Assembly: GCA_965652425.1 (NCBI GenBank)
Contig: CBFGVX010000011.1
Location: 1-57,947, forward strand
Direction: 5' to 3'
Length of the DNA: 57,947 nt
Source of the DNA: JANSXG01 sp965652425
GTDB lineage: Bacteria; Planctomycetota; Phycisphaerae; Phycisphaerales; UBA1924
The notes beneath the pieces are model-generated. The model saw only the letters and a list, made by a program, of their open reading frames with translations, had not been told where the DNA came from and made no database searches. Of this stretch, positions 9,427-18,311 are shown in pieces; positions within the stretch are counted from its first letter, which is position 1; each line of letters begins with the position of its first letter. A program made the position numbers and the translations under genes.

Positions 9427-11340
9427 GTGTGCGGGATAGCTGGCTATATCGACTTTCGAAGTGCCGATCCGGATCGCGCGAGGCTGTCAGCTATGAAGCA
9501 GGCACTTCGCCGACGAGGTCCGGATGACGCGGGGATCTTCGTCTCCGGTCCGTGCGCATTCGTTCATACTAGATTAAGCATCATCGACCCCGCTGCGAGT
9601 TCTCAGCCGATGGCGTCGGGCGACGGGCGTTATGTGATTGTCTACAACGGAGAGCTCTACAATTATCGTGAGTTGCGATGTGAATTAGAGGGCCAGGGGG
9701 TTCAATTTAATACTCAAGGGGACTCAGAAGTCGTATTGGCGATGATCGCACGCCACTGGGTTGATGCGCTGCGTCGCTTCGACGGGATGTTCGGAATCGC
9801 AGTCTGGGACGAGCTTGAGCAGCGGCTCCTGCTCGCCCGCGACCCTATTGGCGAGAAGCCGCTGTTCATCTCGCAAACGGACGGCAGGCTGATCTTCGCA
9901 AGCGAAGTACAAGGCGTTCTTGCAGGCCTAGAGGCCACGCCCAGTCTGAACATGAACTGTGTCCGTCAGGCACTACGCTTTAGAGCATTGTACGGCACCG
10001 AGACGCTATTTAATGGCATAGAGCAGTTGCTGCCTGGAGGCTGGTTCGAATTCTCCGCAAACGAGCGATCTGTTGGCCGGTTTTTTTGTCTTCGACACGA
10101 AGTCGAACGCGCTAGAATGACGACTAACGGGCATGAGGACTCAGAGCTAATCGATCGGGGGAGGGAACTGTTCGTCCAATCGGTGCGCGAACGGATGGTG
10201 GCCGATGTGCCTGTGGGGGCATTCCTGTCGGGTGGTCTTGATAGCAGCCTCATCGTTGCAACGATGCGGGCCCTCTCACCGGACCATGAAATCAACACAT
10301 TCTCCGTGGGCTTCGAAGGAGATCCGAATTCGGAGTTGCCGTTCGCTGCGGATGTCGCAACTGCGCTTGAAACCCGGCATCACGCGATTCGCGTTTCGCC
10401 GACGGACTTCATCGAGCGACTTTCGGAACTCTCTGTGTGTCGGGGTGGCCCGGTCAGCGAACCAGCAGACGTAGCCATCGCATGTATGAGCCGCGAAGCG
10501 AAGAAGTATGTCAAAGTGGTTCTGTCCGGAGAGGGTGCCGACGAGTTGTTTGCGGGGTATCCGAAGTATCGATTTGCTGATGCAGGCGTTGGTCTCAGGT
10601 CGGCCGTTCGCCTCGCCGAACCTTTGCGACTCATTGATCTCGCCAGACTCATCGGGCTGCCGACAAGGCGTGCTAGAATCGCTCTGCGCGCGTTGTCCGG
10701 CAAGACCGAACTGGATCGCTTGGTGAGTTGGTTCAGTTATACGGATCGTGCGTTGTTACGGTCGTGGTTTCCGAGCATCGATTGGTCAGACGACGCGTGG
10801 TCAATGACGACCGCATTCCAAGCAGAGGTACTCCGCGAGGCTTCGGGGCTCTCGTGTTTGGGACGGATGCAATACCTAGATGTCGCGACCTGGCTGCCTG
10901 GGAATCTGCTTGAGCGCGGGGATCGCATGACCATGGCCGAGGGGCTGGAGGCCCGCCCCCCGTTTCTCGACACGGAATTGGTCGCGTTTGGACTGGCACT
11001 GCCCGACCGGCTCAAGTTTCGGTCGGGCATCGGCAAGAGGATTGTGCGACAGTGGGCCGAGTCGATTTTGCCGGCACACATAGTGTCAAGGCGTAAGTGG
11101 GGCTTTCGTGTCCCTCTAGGCAAGTGGTTTCGCGAGGATCTCAAAGAGTGGCTCGGTGAAGCGCTACTAGCGGATGACGGATTTTGCGGCGAGTTCGGAA
11201 GCCAATCGGCGATTCTCAGGTTGCTTGAAGAGCATTGCTCTGGAGCCCAGGATCACGATCTCACCCTTTGGACGCTGCTATCCACCGACATATGGTATCG
11301 CACCGTGATCCAAGGGCGTTCACCGCTTACCGTCTCGTAG
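9427..11340 (+). CDS. asnB: Glutamine-hydrolysing asparagine synthase-type amidotransferase
   Basis: A 637-residue class II amidotransferase. GTG is used as start and gives MCGIAGYIDF, so Cys2 is the N-terminal nucleophile that releases ammonia from glutamine. The glutaminase domain continues with RRRGPDDAG and VYNGELYNYRELR. The ATP-pyrophosphatase domain has SGGLDSS at residues about 268-274 and the later SGEGADELFAGYPKY. It is longer than housekeeping AsnB, like the amidotransferases found in exosortase/EPS clusters. Here it more likely amidates a sugar carboxylate than makes asparagine, but that is inference from context. Only two bases separate it from the upstream GT2 gene. Confidence 0.88.
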   Translation: MCGIAGYIDFRSADPDRARLSAMKQALRRRGPDDAGIFVSGPCAFVHTRLSIIDPAASSQPMASGDGRYVIVYNGELYNYRELRCELEGQGVQFNTQGDSEVVLAMIARHWVDALRRFDGMFGIAVWDELEQRLLLARDPIGEKPLFISQTDGRLIFASEVQGVLAGLEATPSLNMNCVRQALRFRALYGTETLFNGIEQLLPGGWFEFSANERSVGRFFCLRHEVERARMTTNGHEDSELIDRGRELFVQSVRERMVADVPVGAFLSGGLDSSLIVATMRALSPDHEINTFSVGFEGDPNSELPFAADVATALETRHHAIRVSPTDFIERLSELSVCRGGPVSEPADVAIACMSREAKKYVKVVLSGEGADELFAGYPKYRFADAGVGLRSAVRLAEPLRLIDLARLIGLPTRRARIALRALSGKTELDRLVSWFSYTDRALLRSWFPSIDWSDDAWSMTTAFQAEVLREASGLSCLGRMQYLDVATWLPGNLLERGDRMTMAEGLEARPPFLDTELVAFGLALPDRLKFRSGIGKRIVRQWAESILPAHIVSRRKWGFRVPLGKWFREDLKEWLGEALLADDGFCGEFGSQSAILRLLEEHCSGAQDHDLTLWTLLSTDIWYRTVIQGRSPLTVS

Positions 11341-11349
11341 AGGCTCCCC

Positions 11350-12414
11350 ATGACCACCCTCATCACCGGCGCCGCCGGGTACATCGCGTCTCACGCCGTT
11401 CGCCGCATGCTCGCTGCGGGTCATCGTGTGGTCGGGCTGGATGACCTCTCGCGCGGCAATATCGAGGCCATTGAAGCAATCCGGCAACACGACCGGCACG
11501 GGGACCGGCTGGCCTTCGTCGAGGGCTCGATCTCCGATCGAACCCTCGTCGAAGCGGTCGTCCGAGAGCACGGCGTCACGAGCGTGCTGCACTTCGCGGC
11601 TCTGGCCTATGTCCGCGAATCCGTCGAGGTGCCGCTGCGCTACTACGAGAACAACACCGCCGGATCCATCGCGCTGCTCCAGGCGTGCGACGCCGCGGGG
11701 ACCGTCGAGCGGTTCGTGTTCTCGTCCACCTGCGCGACCTACGGCGAGCCGCCGACCGACCTCATCCCGATCACCGAGCACTGCCCTCAGCACCCCATCA
11801 ACCCCTACGGTCACTCCAAGCTCGCCTTCGAGAAGGTTCTAAGGGATTATTCGGCCCTGCGGGCGAACAAGATCCAGGACGGCAGCCGCCCGTTCGCCGC
11901 GGCGATTCTCCGATACTTCAATGTCGCCGGGTCGGGTCGCGACGGGGTCATCGGCGAGGACCACGACCCGGAAACGCACATCGTGCCGATCGTGCTCCAA
12001 GCGGCGCTCGGTCAACGGAGCCATATCTCCATCTTCGGGACCGATCACGACACACCCGACGGGACCTGCGTGCGCGACTACATCCATGTCGAGGACCTTG
12101 TGGACGCGCACGCCGCGGTGCTCGAAGCGATTGAGCCGGGAGCCGGGGGGGCTGCCGAGCCGCGGGTCTATAACCTCGGGCTCGGGCGGGGGATCTCGGT
12201 CCGGGAAATCGTGGATGCTGCCAAACGGGTCACGGGTGTGGACTTTGAGGTGCGGGATGCCCCACGCCACCCGGCCGATCCGCCCGTGCTGTTCTGTGAT
12301 GCGAGCAAAATCACCCGCGAACTGGGGTGGAGCCCGAAGATCACCGATCTGGACGAGATCGTCCGCACCGCCTGGGATTGGATGCGAGCGCATCCGGATG
12401 GGTACGGGCGGTAG
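11350..12414 (+). CDS. galE: UDP-glucose 4-epimerase
   Basis: A 354-residue extended short-chain dehydrogenase. It starts with LITGAAGYIASHAVRRML (NAD-binding GxxGxxA/G), has the catalytic Tyr153 and Lys157 in NPYGHSK, and ends with the substrate-binding region DDTPDGTCVRDYIHVEDL, written in GalE almost as T.DGTC.RDYIHV.DLA. It interconverts UDP-glucose and UDP-galactose (or the N-acetyl forms) for the polysaccharide. From this gene onward, third codon positions are strongly G/C, in contrast to the genes before it. It may begin a second transcription unit. Confidence 0.93.
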   Translation: MTTLITGAAGYIASHAVRRMLAAGHRVVGLDDLSRGNIEAIEAIRQHDRHGDRLAFVEGSISDRTLVEAVVREHGVTSVLHFAALAYVRESVEVPLRYYENNTAGSIALLQACDAAGTVERFVFSSTCATYGEPPTDLIPITEHCPQHPINPYGHSKLAFEKVLRDYSALRANKIQDGSRPFAAAILRYFNVAGSGRDGVIGEDHDPETHIVPIVLQAALGQRSHISIFGTDHDTPDGTCVRDYIHVEDLVDAHAAVLEAIEPGAGGAAEPRVYNLGLGRGISVREIVDAAKRVTGVDFEVRDAPRHPADPPVLFCDASKITRELGWSPKITDLDEIVRTAWDWMRAHPDGYGR

Positions 12415-12456
12415 ATTTGTCCGATCGCCGCGTGCTTCAGGTAGACCGCTCCACCC

Positions 12457-12939
12457 ATGACGACCTATCCCGCCAAACCCAAACGCGTCCTCGCCATCGC
12501 CTCCGGTGGCGGGCACTGGGTGCAGCTTCTGCGGCTGCGACCGGCCTGGGAGGGCTGCGCGGTGACTTATGCATCGGTGCGATCTTCGTACGCTGAGGAT
12601 GTGCCCGGCGAGCGATTCGTGGCTGTCCCGGATGCCACGCGTTGGGACCGGCTGAAGCTGCTGTGGATGATGATCCGGGTGGCCTGGCTGGTTGGGCGAC
12701 TCCGCCCGGATGTGATCGTCTCGACCGGCGCGGCTCCGGGGTATGTGGCCATCCGGCTCGGCAAAGTGCTGGGCTGCCGCACGGTCTGGCTGGACAGCAT
12801 CGCGAATGTCGAAGAGATCTCCATGTCGGGGCAGAAGATCGGCCCGCACGCGGACCTCTGGCTCACGCAGTGGGAGCACCTGGCAGCCGACCAGGCCTCC
12901 GGCGAGGCCGGTCCTCATTGGAAGGGGTCGGTGCTCTGA
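12457..12939 (+). CDS. Alg14-like glycosyltransferase subunit (PssD/EpsF type)
   Basis: A 160-residue protein matching the membrane-anchoring, acceptor-side half of a split GT-B enzyme (Alg14/PssD). ASGGGHWVQLLRLRPAW is the glycine-rich start, DVIVSTGAAPGYVAIRLG the middle of the Rossmann domain, and VWLDSIANVEEISMSG the conserved end. The stop overlaps the ATG of the next gene (TGATG), which encodes the partner half. Together they should form one enzyme adding an early sugar to a lipid-linked intermediate at the inner membrane. Confidence 0.88.
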   Translation: MTTYPAKPKRVLAIASGGGHWVQLLRLRPAWEGCAVTYASVRSSYAEDVPGERFVAVPDATRWDRLKLLWMMIRVAWLVGRLRPDVIVSTGAAPGYVAIRLGKVLGCRTVWLDSIANVEEISMSGQKIGPHADLWLTQWEHLAADQASGEAGPHWKGSVL

Positions 12940-13445
12940 TGGAGACCGCGTCTGCCAAGCCGCTCAAGATTTTCGTTACGGTCGGCGCCCAGATGCCGTT
13001 TGACCGCCTCGTTCTGGGGGTGGACCGGTGGGCTTCGGCGGCTTCGGGGTGTCAGGTTTTTGCCCAGATCGGCCCTGATGCACAGAAACCCGCACATATC
13101 AAGTGGACGGAGTTTCTGGAGCCACCGCAGTTTCGCGAGCGCGTGCTCGGCTCGGATGTCCTGGTGGCCCATGCCGGGATGGGATCCATCCTCACGGCCC
13201 TTCAGTACGGCAAACCGGTCCTCGTGATGCCCCGGCGGGGCTCGCTCCGGGAAACCCGCAACGATCATCAGGTGGCGACGGCGGAGCGGTTCAAGGCCCT
13301 CGGGAAGGTCGCCGTGGCAATGGACGAATCGGAGCTTGCTGGGGAACTGGACCGCCTGCGGGGGCTGCGGTCGGTGGACCGGATCTCGGAGTTCGCCTCG
13401 GATGACCTGATCCGGGCCCTTCGGGATTTCATTCACTCGGCGTGA
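12939..13445 (+). CDS. Alg13-like glycosyltransferase subunit (PssE type)
   Basis: A 168-residue catalytic, donor-binding half of a split GT-B glycosyltransferase. FVTVGAQMPFDRLV is the Alg13/PssE N-terminal signature, LVAHAGMGSILTALQYGKPVLVMPR the UDP-sugar site (H.G.GS....GKP....P), and NDHQVATA follows as in MurG. Start ATG overlaps the stop of the PssD-like gene, as expected for a heterodimer made in equal amounts. The next 250 bases carry no gene, so this may end a sub-operon. Confidence 0.9.
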   Translation: METASAKPLKIFVTVGAQMPFDRLVLGVDRWASAASGCQVFAQIGPDAQKPAHIKWTEFLEPPQFRERVLGSDVLVAHAGMGSILTALQYGKPVLVMPRRGSLRETRNDHQVATAERFKALGKVAVAMDESELAGELDRLRGLRSVDRISEFASDDLIRALRDFIHSA

Positions 13446-13693
13446 GTCCGCTGCGCAACGGGTTCGAGCCGGTGGGGCGTGGTCGCTACAGCCGGATCAG
13501 AAATCCCTGTTCTCGCGCTCAGGACTGCCCCAACCCCCACGCTGATGCCGATGCCTGTCATAATCAGGTTCTGTTCGCGCGACCGGAGGAGACGGGGGCC
13601 GCGCGATCGTTGCGAGATCGGTCCGATATCCGGGCCTGCTTCGTCCGCACCATATTCCACCCGCCCCCCCGCGCATCGACCAGGAGTTCATTC

Positions 13694-15049
13694 ATGTCGA
13701 CCACGACCGCTTCCGCCGACACTTTCAGCCGGCTCATGGACAAAATCGAGAACCGCACCGCGGTGTGCGGCATCATCGGGCTCGGCTATGTGGGCCTGCC
13801 TCTGGCCGGGGCGCTGCATGACGCCGGGTTCCCGGTCGTCGGCTTCGATGTCGATCCCAAAAAGATCACCATGCTCAACGCCGGCGAGAGCTACCTCAAG
13901 CATCTCGGCGAGGAGCTCGCCACGGGGCTGAGCGCCTCGGACCGGTTCGAGCCCACCGCCGATTTCTCCCGGCTTGGTGAGTGCGATGTGATCATCGTCT
14001 GCGTGCCGACCCCGGTCGGGCGGCACCTCGAGCCGGACCTGAGCTATGTGCTCGATACCGCCCGCGCGATCGGCCGGACCCTTCGCAAGGGCCAGCTCAT
14101 CTCGCTCGAATCCACGACCTACCCCCGCACCACGCGCGACGATTTCCTGCCGGCCATGCTCGAGACGGCCCCCTCGAAGCTCGCCAGCGGCGAGGACTTC
14201 TTCGTGGCCTTCAGCCCCGAGCGCGAGGATCCGGGGCGCAAGAGCCACAACACCAAGACGATCCCCAAGCTGGTCGGCGGCCTCGATGACCGCTCGACCG
14301 AGCTCGCGACGAAGCTATACAGCGCCGGCGTCGCCAAGGTCATTCCGGTCAGTTCCGCGGAGATCGCCGAATCGGCGAAGATCCTCGAGAATGTGTTCCG
14401 CGCGGTGAACATCGCCATGGTCAACGAGCTCAAGGTGCTGTTCGACCGCATGGACATCGATGTGTGGGAAGTCATCGAGGCCGCGGCGACCAAGCCCTTC
14501 GGCTTCATGCCCTTCTACCCCGGCCCCGGGCTCGGCGGGCACTGCATCCCGATCGACCCGTTCTACCTCACCTGGAAGGCCAAGGAGTACGGCCTGCCGA
14601 CGCGGTTCATCGAACTCGCCGGCGAGGTCAACCACCGCATGCCCGAGTATGTGGTGCACAAGTGCGCCGATGCGCTCAACGACCGCAGCCGCTCGATCCG
14701 AGGCAGCCGCGTGCTGATCATCGGCATGGCCTACAAGCCCAATGTCGATGACACGCGCGAGACGCCGGCCGTCGAGATCGCCGAGCAGCTCATGGACCTC
14801 GGCGCGGAAGTGGTCTACCACGATCCGCATGTGCCGACGATCCGCGGTCTTCGCAAATACCCCGGTTTCGAGATGCACTCGGTCGCGCTCGGTGACGCGG
14901 AACTCGGCAAAGCCGATCTCGTGCTCATCGCGACCGACCACGATGCCGTGGACTGGAAGCTCATCGGGCAGAAGGCCAAGCTTATTGTGGATACCCGCAA
15001 CGCCATGACCCGCGCGGGGCAGGTCGCGGCGACCGTCGTCAAGGCCTGA
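13694..15049 (+). CDS. wbpA: Nucleotide-sugar dehydrogenase (UDP-N-acetylglucosamine 6-dehydrogenase type)
   Basis: A 451-residue UDP-sugar dehydrogenase of the WbpA/WecC/TviB branch. The dinucleotide-binding loop is GIIGLGYVGLPLAGAL near residue 27. FVAFSPEREDPG and VFRAVNIAMVNEL follow, and the catalytic Cys284 lies in LGGHCIPIDP. The C-terminal domain has VLIIGMAYKPNVDDTRE. It oxidises C6 of UDP-HexNAc to the uronate, giving the acidic sugar that the AsnB-type protein could later amidate. ATG at 13694 follows AGGAG by about seven bases, whereas the longer open frame to 13442 has no domain support. Confidence 0.92.
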   Translation: MSTTTASADTFSRLMDKIENRTAVCGIIGLGYVGLPLAGALHDAGFPVVGFDVDPKKITMLNAGESYLKHLGEELATGLSASDRFEPTADFSRLGECDVIIVCVPTPVGRHLEPDLSYVLDTARAIGRTLRKGQLISLESTTYPRTTRDDFLPAMLETAPSKLASGEDFFVAFSPEREDPGRKSHNTKTIPKLVGGLDDRSTELATKLYSAGVAKVIPVSSAEIAESAKILENVFRAVNIAMVNELKVLFDRMDIDVWEVIEAAATKPFGFMPFYPGPGLGGHCIPIDPFYLTWKAKEYGLPTRFIELAGEVNHRMPEYVVHKCADALNDRSRSIRGSRVLIIGMAYKPNVDDTRETPAVEIAEQLMDLGAEVVYHDPHVPTIRGLRKYPGFEMHSVALGDAELGKADLVLIATDHDAVDWKLIGQKAKLIVDTRNAMTRAGQVAATVVKA

Positions 15050-15113
15050 GCGCATCGGGCAAAGTACCCGCTACCCCGCACGAACACCGCCGGATAGGGA
15101 GGAGACCGCGGCC

Positions 15114-16388
15114 GTGGATCCCAGCCAGCAGATCGCCGAGCCGATGCGCCCCGCCCACGCGGAGGGCGCGGTGCCGCGCGCCGGGGCCTCAAGCCCCGCG
15201 TTCGACGGCGTGATCTGCTTCGGCGGCGTCGACTGGTGGTACCACAACCGGGGGCACTACGACATCCAGATGATGCGCGAGTTCTCGGCCAGAGTCCCCG
15301 TGCTGTACATCAACTCGATCGGTATGCGCACGCCCCGCGCCAGCGAGGGCCGCGTGTTCCTCAAGCGCATCGCCCGCAAGCTCAAGAGTCTCAAGCAGGG
15401 ACGCGTACGGGTGCGCGAGAACTTCACGGTCTTCAGCCCCGCGACGCTGCCGGGGGGCGGCCGCGGCAGGTTCGCCGCGGCGGTTGCGCGTCGCGCGCTC
15501 TCGATGCAGGTCCGGCGCGCTGCGGCCAAGTGCGGGATCCGCCGGCCGCTCGTGTGGGTGGCCTGCCCGCCCGGGGCGAGCGTGCTCGACGATCTGAACG
15601 CGTCGCAGGTCGTCTACCAGCGCACGGACCGTTTCGAGGACTTCCACGGCGTGGACCCCCAGCGGATCAAGGCCTTCGATTCGACGCTCAAGGACCGGGC
15701 CGACCTCGTTCTGTTCTGCTCGCGCGAGCTGTTCGACGCCGAACACGATCAGTGCCGGAACGCGGCGTTCATCGATCACGGCGTGGACTACGAACGATTT
15801 GAGCAGGCGGGCGTTGACATCCGCGAGCCCGAGGATGTGCGCTCGATCCCGCGACCGCGCATCGGCTTCGTCGGCGGCATCGATTCGCACACCTTCGACC
15901 CGCCCCTGTTTGTCGAAGTAGCCCGCTCCCTACCCGAGTCGCACTTTGTGCTCGTCGGCGGGTGCTCGTTGCCCGACGGCTGGTGCGAATTGCCGAATGT
16001 TCATCACCTGGGGCGCAAGCCGTACGACGAGGTCGCGGACTACATGGCGGCCTGCGATGTGCTGATCATGCCGTGGAATCAGAGCGAATGGATCCGCGCC
16101 TGCAACCCGGTCAAGATGAAGGAGTACCTCGCCGTCGGCCGCCCGGTCGTCAGTACCTGGTTCCCCGAGGTCGAGCACTACCGCGACCACATCGCCGTGG
16201 CCCGGGGCCGCGAGGAATTCGCTGAGGCACTTCGAGCCGCGCTCGCCGGATCGCACGACCCAATCCCGGGCCGCGAGCGCGTGGCCAACCACACATGGAC
16301 GGCCAAGGCCCAGCAGGTGTGGGACAAGTTGCTCGACCTCGATGCATTGAAGGACAAGCCGAAGTTCGGCGGGGGAGGTGCATTATGA
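15114..16388 (+). CDS. TuaH-like glycosyltransferase (GT-B)
   Basis: A 424-residue glycosyltransferase. VDWWYHNRGHYDIQMMREF followed by VLYINSIGMRTPR matches TuaH and related teichuronic-acid or exopolysaccharide glycosyltransferases. VYQRTDRFEDF and RADLVLFCSRELF are also typical, and the C-terminal half has RIGFVGGIDSHTFD and CNPVKMKEYLAVGRPVVSTW as donor-binding region. GTG start with GGGAGGAG about nine bases upstream. Its TGA overlaps the next start. It belongs to the same block as the exosortase genes, as is common for exosortase/EPS loci. Confidence 0.87.
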   Translation: MDPSQQIAEPMRPAHAEGAVPRAGASSPAFDGVICFGGVDWWYHNRGHYDIQMMREFSARVPVLYINSIGMRTPRASEGRVFLKRIARKLKSLKQGRVRVRENFTVFSPATLPGGGRGRFAAAVARRALSMQVRRAAAKCGIRRPLVWVACPPGASVLDDLNASQVVYQRTDRFEDFHGVDPQRIKAFDSTLKDRADLVLFCSRELFDAEHDQCRNAAFIDHGVDYERFEQAGVDIREPEDVRSIPRPRIGFVGGIDSHTFDPPLFVEVARSLPESHFVLVGGCSLPDGWCELPNVHHLGRKPYDEVADYMAACDVLIMPWNQSEWIRACNPVKMKEYLAVGRPVVSTWFPEVEHYRDHIAVARGREEFAEALRAALAGSHDPIPGRERVANHTWTAKAQQVWDKLLDLDALKDKPKFGGGGAL

Positions 16389-17383
16389 GCCATCCCTCGG
16401 CTGCGCGCGTTGATCTGGTGGTCATGCTGGCCGGCGGGCTGAAGCCCTCGCCTCTGGCCGCCGCGGCGGGGCGGTCGGTGCTCGATCTCAGCGCGGACGG
16501 GCGGCGCTCGATCCTGCGCCACTGGGTCGACCACCTCGGCTCGGCGTTTGCCGGCTACGAGAGCGATCCGGTCCCGGTGCGGATTCTGCACGGGTCGAGT
16601 CTCGCCCCGACACCGCTGGATGCATCTTCTGTTCCCCCGTGCCTTGCCCTGAGCATCGAGCGCGAACGCAAGGAGTATCGCGGGCCCGCCGGGGTGGTGA
16701 AGGACGCCGCAGAGGATCTTCCGCCCGATGCCCGTGTGCTGGTGATCGAAGCGGCTCGATGGTTCGGCGGCGATCTGTCGTCCGTACTGCGGGCGCACCA
16801 CGAACCAGAGCGGGGGTCGGATGCGCCGGCAGCGGTGACCGTCGCCGCGGACCGCCGCAACGCCCCGGCCGGGATCGTGGTGCTCGAGCGATCCACCCTG
16901 GACCCGATCTCTCAGCTCGGGTTCATGGACCTGAAAGAGCAGTGGCTGAGTCGCGTGGCGGAGATGGGGCAGAGCGTCAGGGTACTTACGCTCCGATCGA
17001 CCCCCTGCATCCTGCTTCGGGATCGGGAGGGCCTGCTGGCGGCGGCCAAACTGGCGACCTCGCCTTCGGAGGGGGCTGGCCCCGCTTTCCAGACGCTGTT
17101 CGCCGAGAGCGAACCCGGAACTTTTGCCGCGGTTTCGGAAGATTCCCGAATCGGAGCGAACACTTCGATCGTGGATTCCGTCATTATGGAAGGTGCCGTT
17201 GTGGGACCCGGCGCGATCGTCGCGCGATCGGTGGTCTGCCCCGGAGCGATCGTCGAGCCCAACGAGGTCGTGGTGGATCAGGTTCGCGCGGCGTTCAGCG
17301 GGCCTGCGGCACGGCCGCACCGCTCGTCGGAGCCGGGTCGTCGGGCCGGACGCACCCCCGTTCGAGGAGAGCATTCAGGATGA
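16385..17383 (+). CDS. Degenerate nucleotidyltransferase-like protein with left-handed beta-helix tail
   Basis: A 332-residue protein. The N-terminus VVMLAGGLKPSPLAAAAGRS resembles the first strand of sugar-1-phosphate nucleotidyltransferases (the LAGG.G.R/KP region), but the canonical G.GTRL.P...KP pattern is broken, so catalysis is doubtful. Near the C-terminus are short hexapeptide-like repeats (SRIGANTSIVDSVIMEG, VVGPGAIVARSVVCPGAIV), as in GlmU and GlgC. It overlaps the preceding and following genes by ATGA junctions, directly before the exosortase. It may be a regulatory or scaffolding nucleotidyltransferase homologue. Function is not known. Confidence 0.7.
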   Translation: MSHPSAARVDLVVMLAGGLKPSPLAAAAGRSVLDLSADGRRSILRHWVDHLGSAFAGYESDPVPVRILHGSSLAPTPLDASSVPPCLALSIERERKEYRGPAGVVKDAAEDLPPDARVLVIEAARWFGGDLSSVLRAHHEPERGSDAPAAVTVAADRRNAPAGIVVLERSTLDPISQLGFMDLKEQWLSRVAEMGQSVRVLTLRSTPCILLRDREGLLAAAKLATSPSEGAGPAFQTLFAESEPGTFAAVSEDSRIGANTSIVDSVIMEGAVVGPGAIVARSVVCPGAIVEPNEVVVDQVRAAFSGPAARPHRSSEPGRRAGRTPVRGEHSG

Positions 17384-18246
17384 ATCTCAGGAAAAGCTGG
17401 AAATTCTCGGACGGTGTGCTGCTGGTCGGTTTGTCGGCCCTGGCGATTTTCGCCGCGGCGGACATCTGGCAGAACATCTTCGAGATCGGGCTGGGCGATG
17501 AAGAACAGTCGCACATCCTGATCGCGCCGGTGGTCGTGGTCTGGCTGGCCTGGCTTCGCCGGGATCGGCTGCGGCTGACGCCGCACGGCCCGTCGCTGCT
17601 GGGGCCTTTCGTGGTGCTGGGCGGCTACGGGTTATCGGTCTATGGCTTCGCGGGCGGGCTGGATCTGTTCTGGCACCTGGGGGCGATCGTGATGCTGATC
17701 GGGGCGGTCCTGACCGTGACGGGCGCGGCGGTCTTGACGAAGTTCCTGCCTTCGCTGATCGCGATGCTGTTCCTGCTTCCGGTTCCGGGTCGCCTTCGCC
17801 GTCCGATCGCCAATACCCTTCAGGACGCGTCCGCGCAGGCCACGGAGTTCCTGCTCGAGATCTTTGCGGTCCCGGTCATCCGAACCGGGAATCTGCTGAC
17901 GATCAACGGGTACGAGGTCGCGGTCGCCGAGGCCTGCAACGGGATGCGGATGGTCGCCGCCCTGGCGCTGGTGTCGTTCGCGTTCGTGTTCTCGGTCCCG
18001 ATGCGCTGGAACATCAGAATCCTCATTCTCCTCATCAGCCCGATCATCGCGCTGATCGTCAATGTCATCCGGCTCATCCCGACCGTGCTGATGTACGGCT
18101 ACTCGACGGAAGATCGCGCCCAGCTCTTCCACGACATCTCGGGCTGGGCCATGCTGGTTCTGGCCATCGGGATTTTGTGGTCCCTGCTCGGCCTGCTCCG
18201 CTGGCTGGAAATCCCCATCAACCCCATCCCGCTCAGCAAGGCCTGA
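17380..18246 (+). CDS. Exosortase, transpeptidase-like membrane enzyme
   Basis: A 288-residue integral membrane protein with about eight hydrophobic segments. The exosortase catalytic residues are in place: Cys186 in AEACNGMRM, Arg231 in NVIRLIP, and His251 in FHDISGWAM. Exosortases cut short C-terminal tags (PEP-CTERM and variants) from secreted proteins at the membrane. Likely substrates are the four IPLP-tailed proteins at 28218-31565. Start ATG overlaps the upstream TGA. The EpsI domain is encoded separately 65 bases downstream rather than fused. I cannot assign an Xrt subclass with certainty. Confidence 0.93.
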   Translation: MNLRKSWKFSDGVLLVGLSALAIFAAADIWQNIFEIGLGDEEQSHILIAPVVVVWLAWLRRDRLRLTPHGPSLLGPFVVLGGYGLSVYGFAGGLDLFWHLGAIVMLIGAVLTVTGAAVLTKFLPSLIAMLFLLPVPGRLRRPIANTLQDASAQATEFLLEIFAVPVIRTGNLLTINGYEVAVAEACNGMRMVAALALVSFAFVFSVPMRWNIRILILLISPIIALIVNVIRLIPTVLMYGYSTEDRAQLFHDISGWAMLVLAIGILWSLLGLLRWLEIPINPIPLSKA

Positions 18247-18311
18247 GCCCGGTCCGCACCCGCCGCACTCCTCGCCGAACACGCTCCCCAAGCAAGAATG
18301 CAGACGATCCC

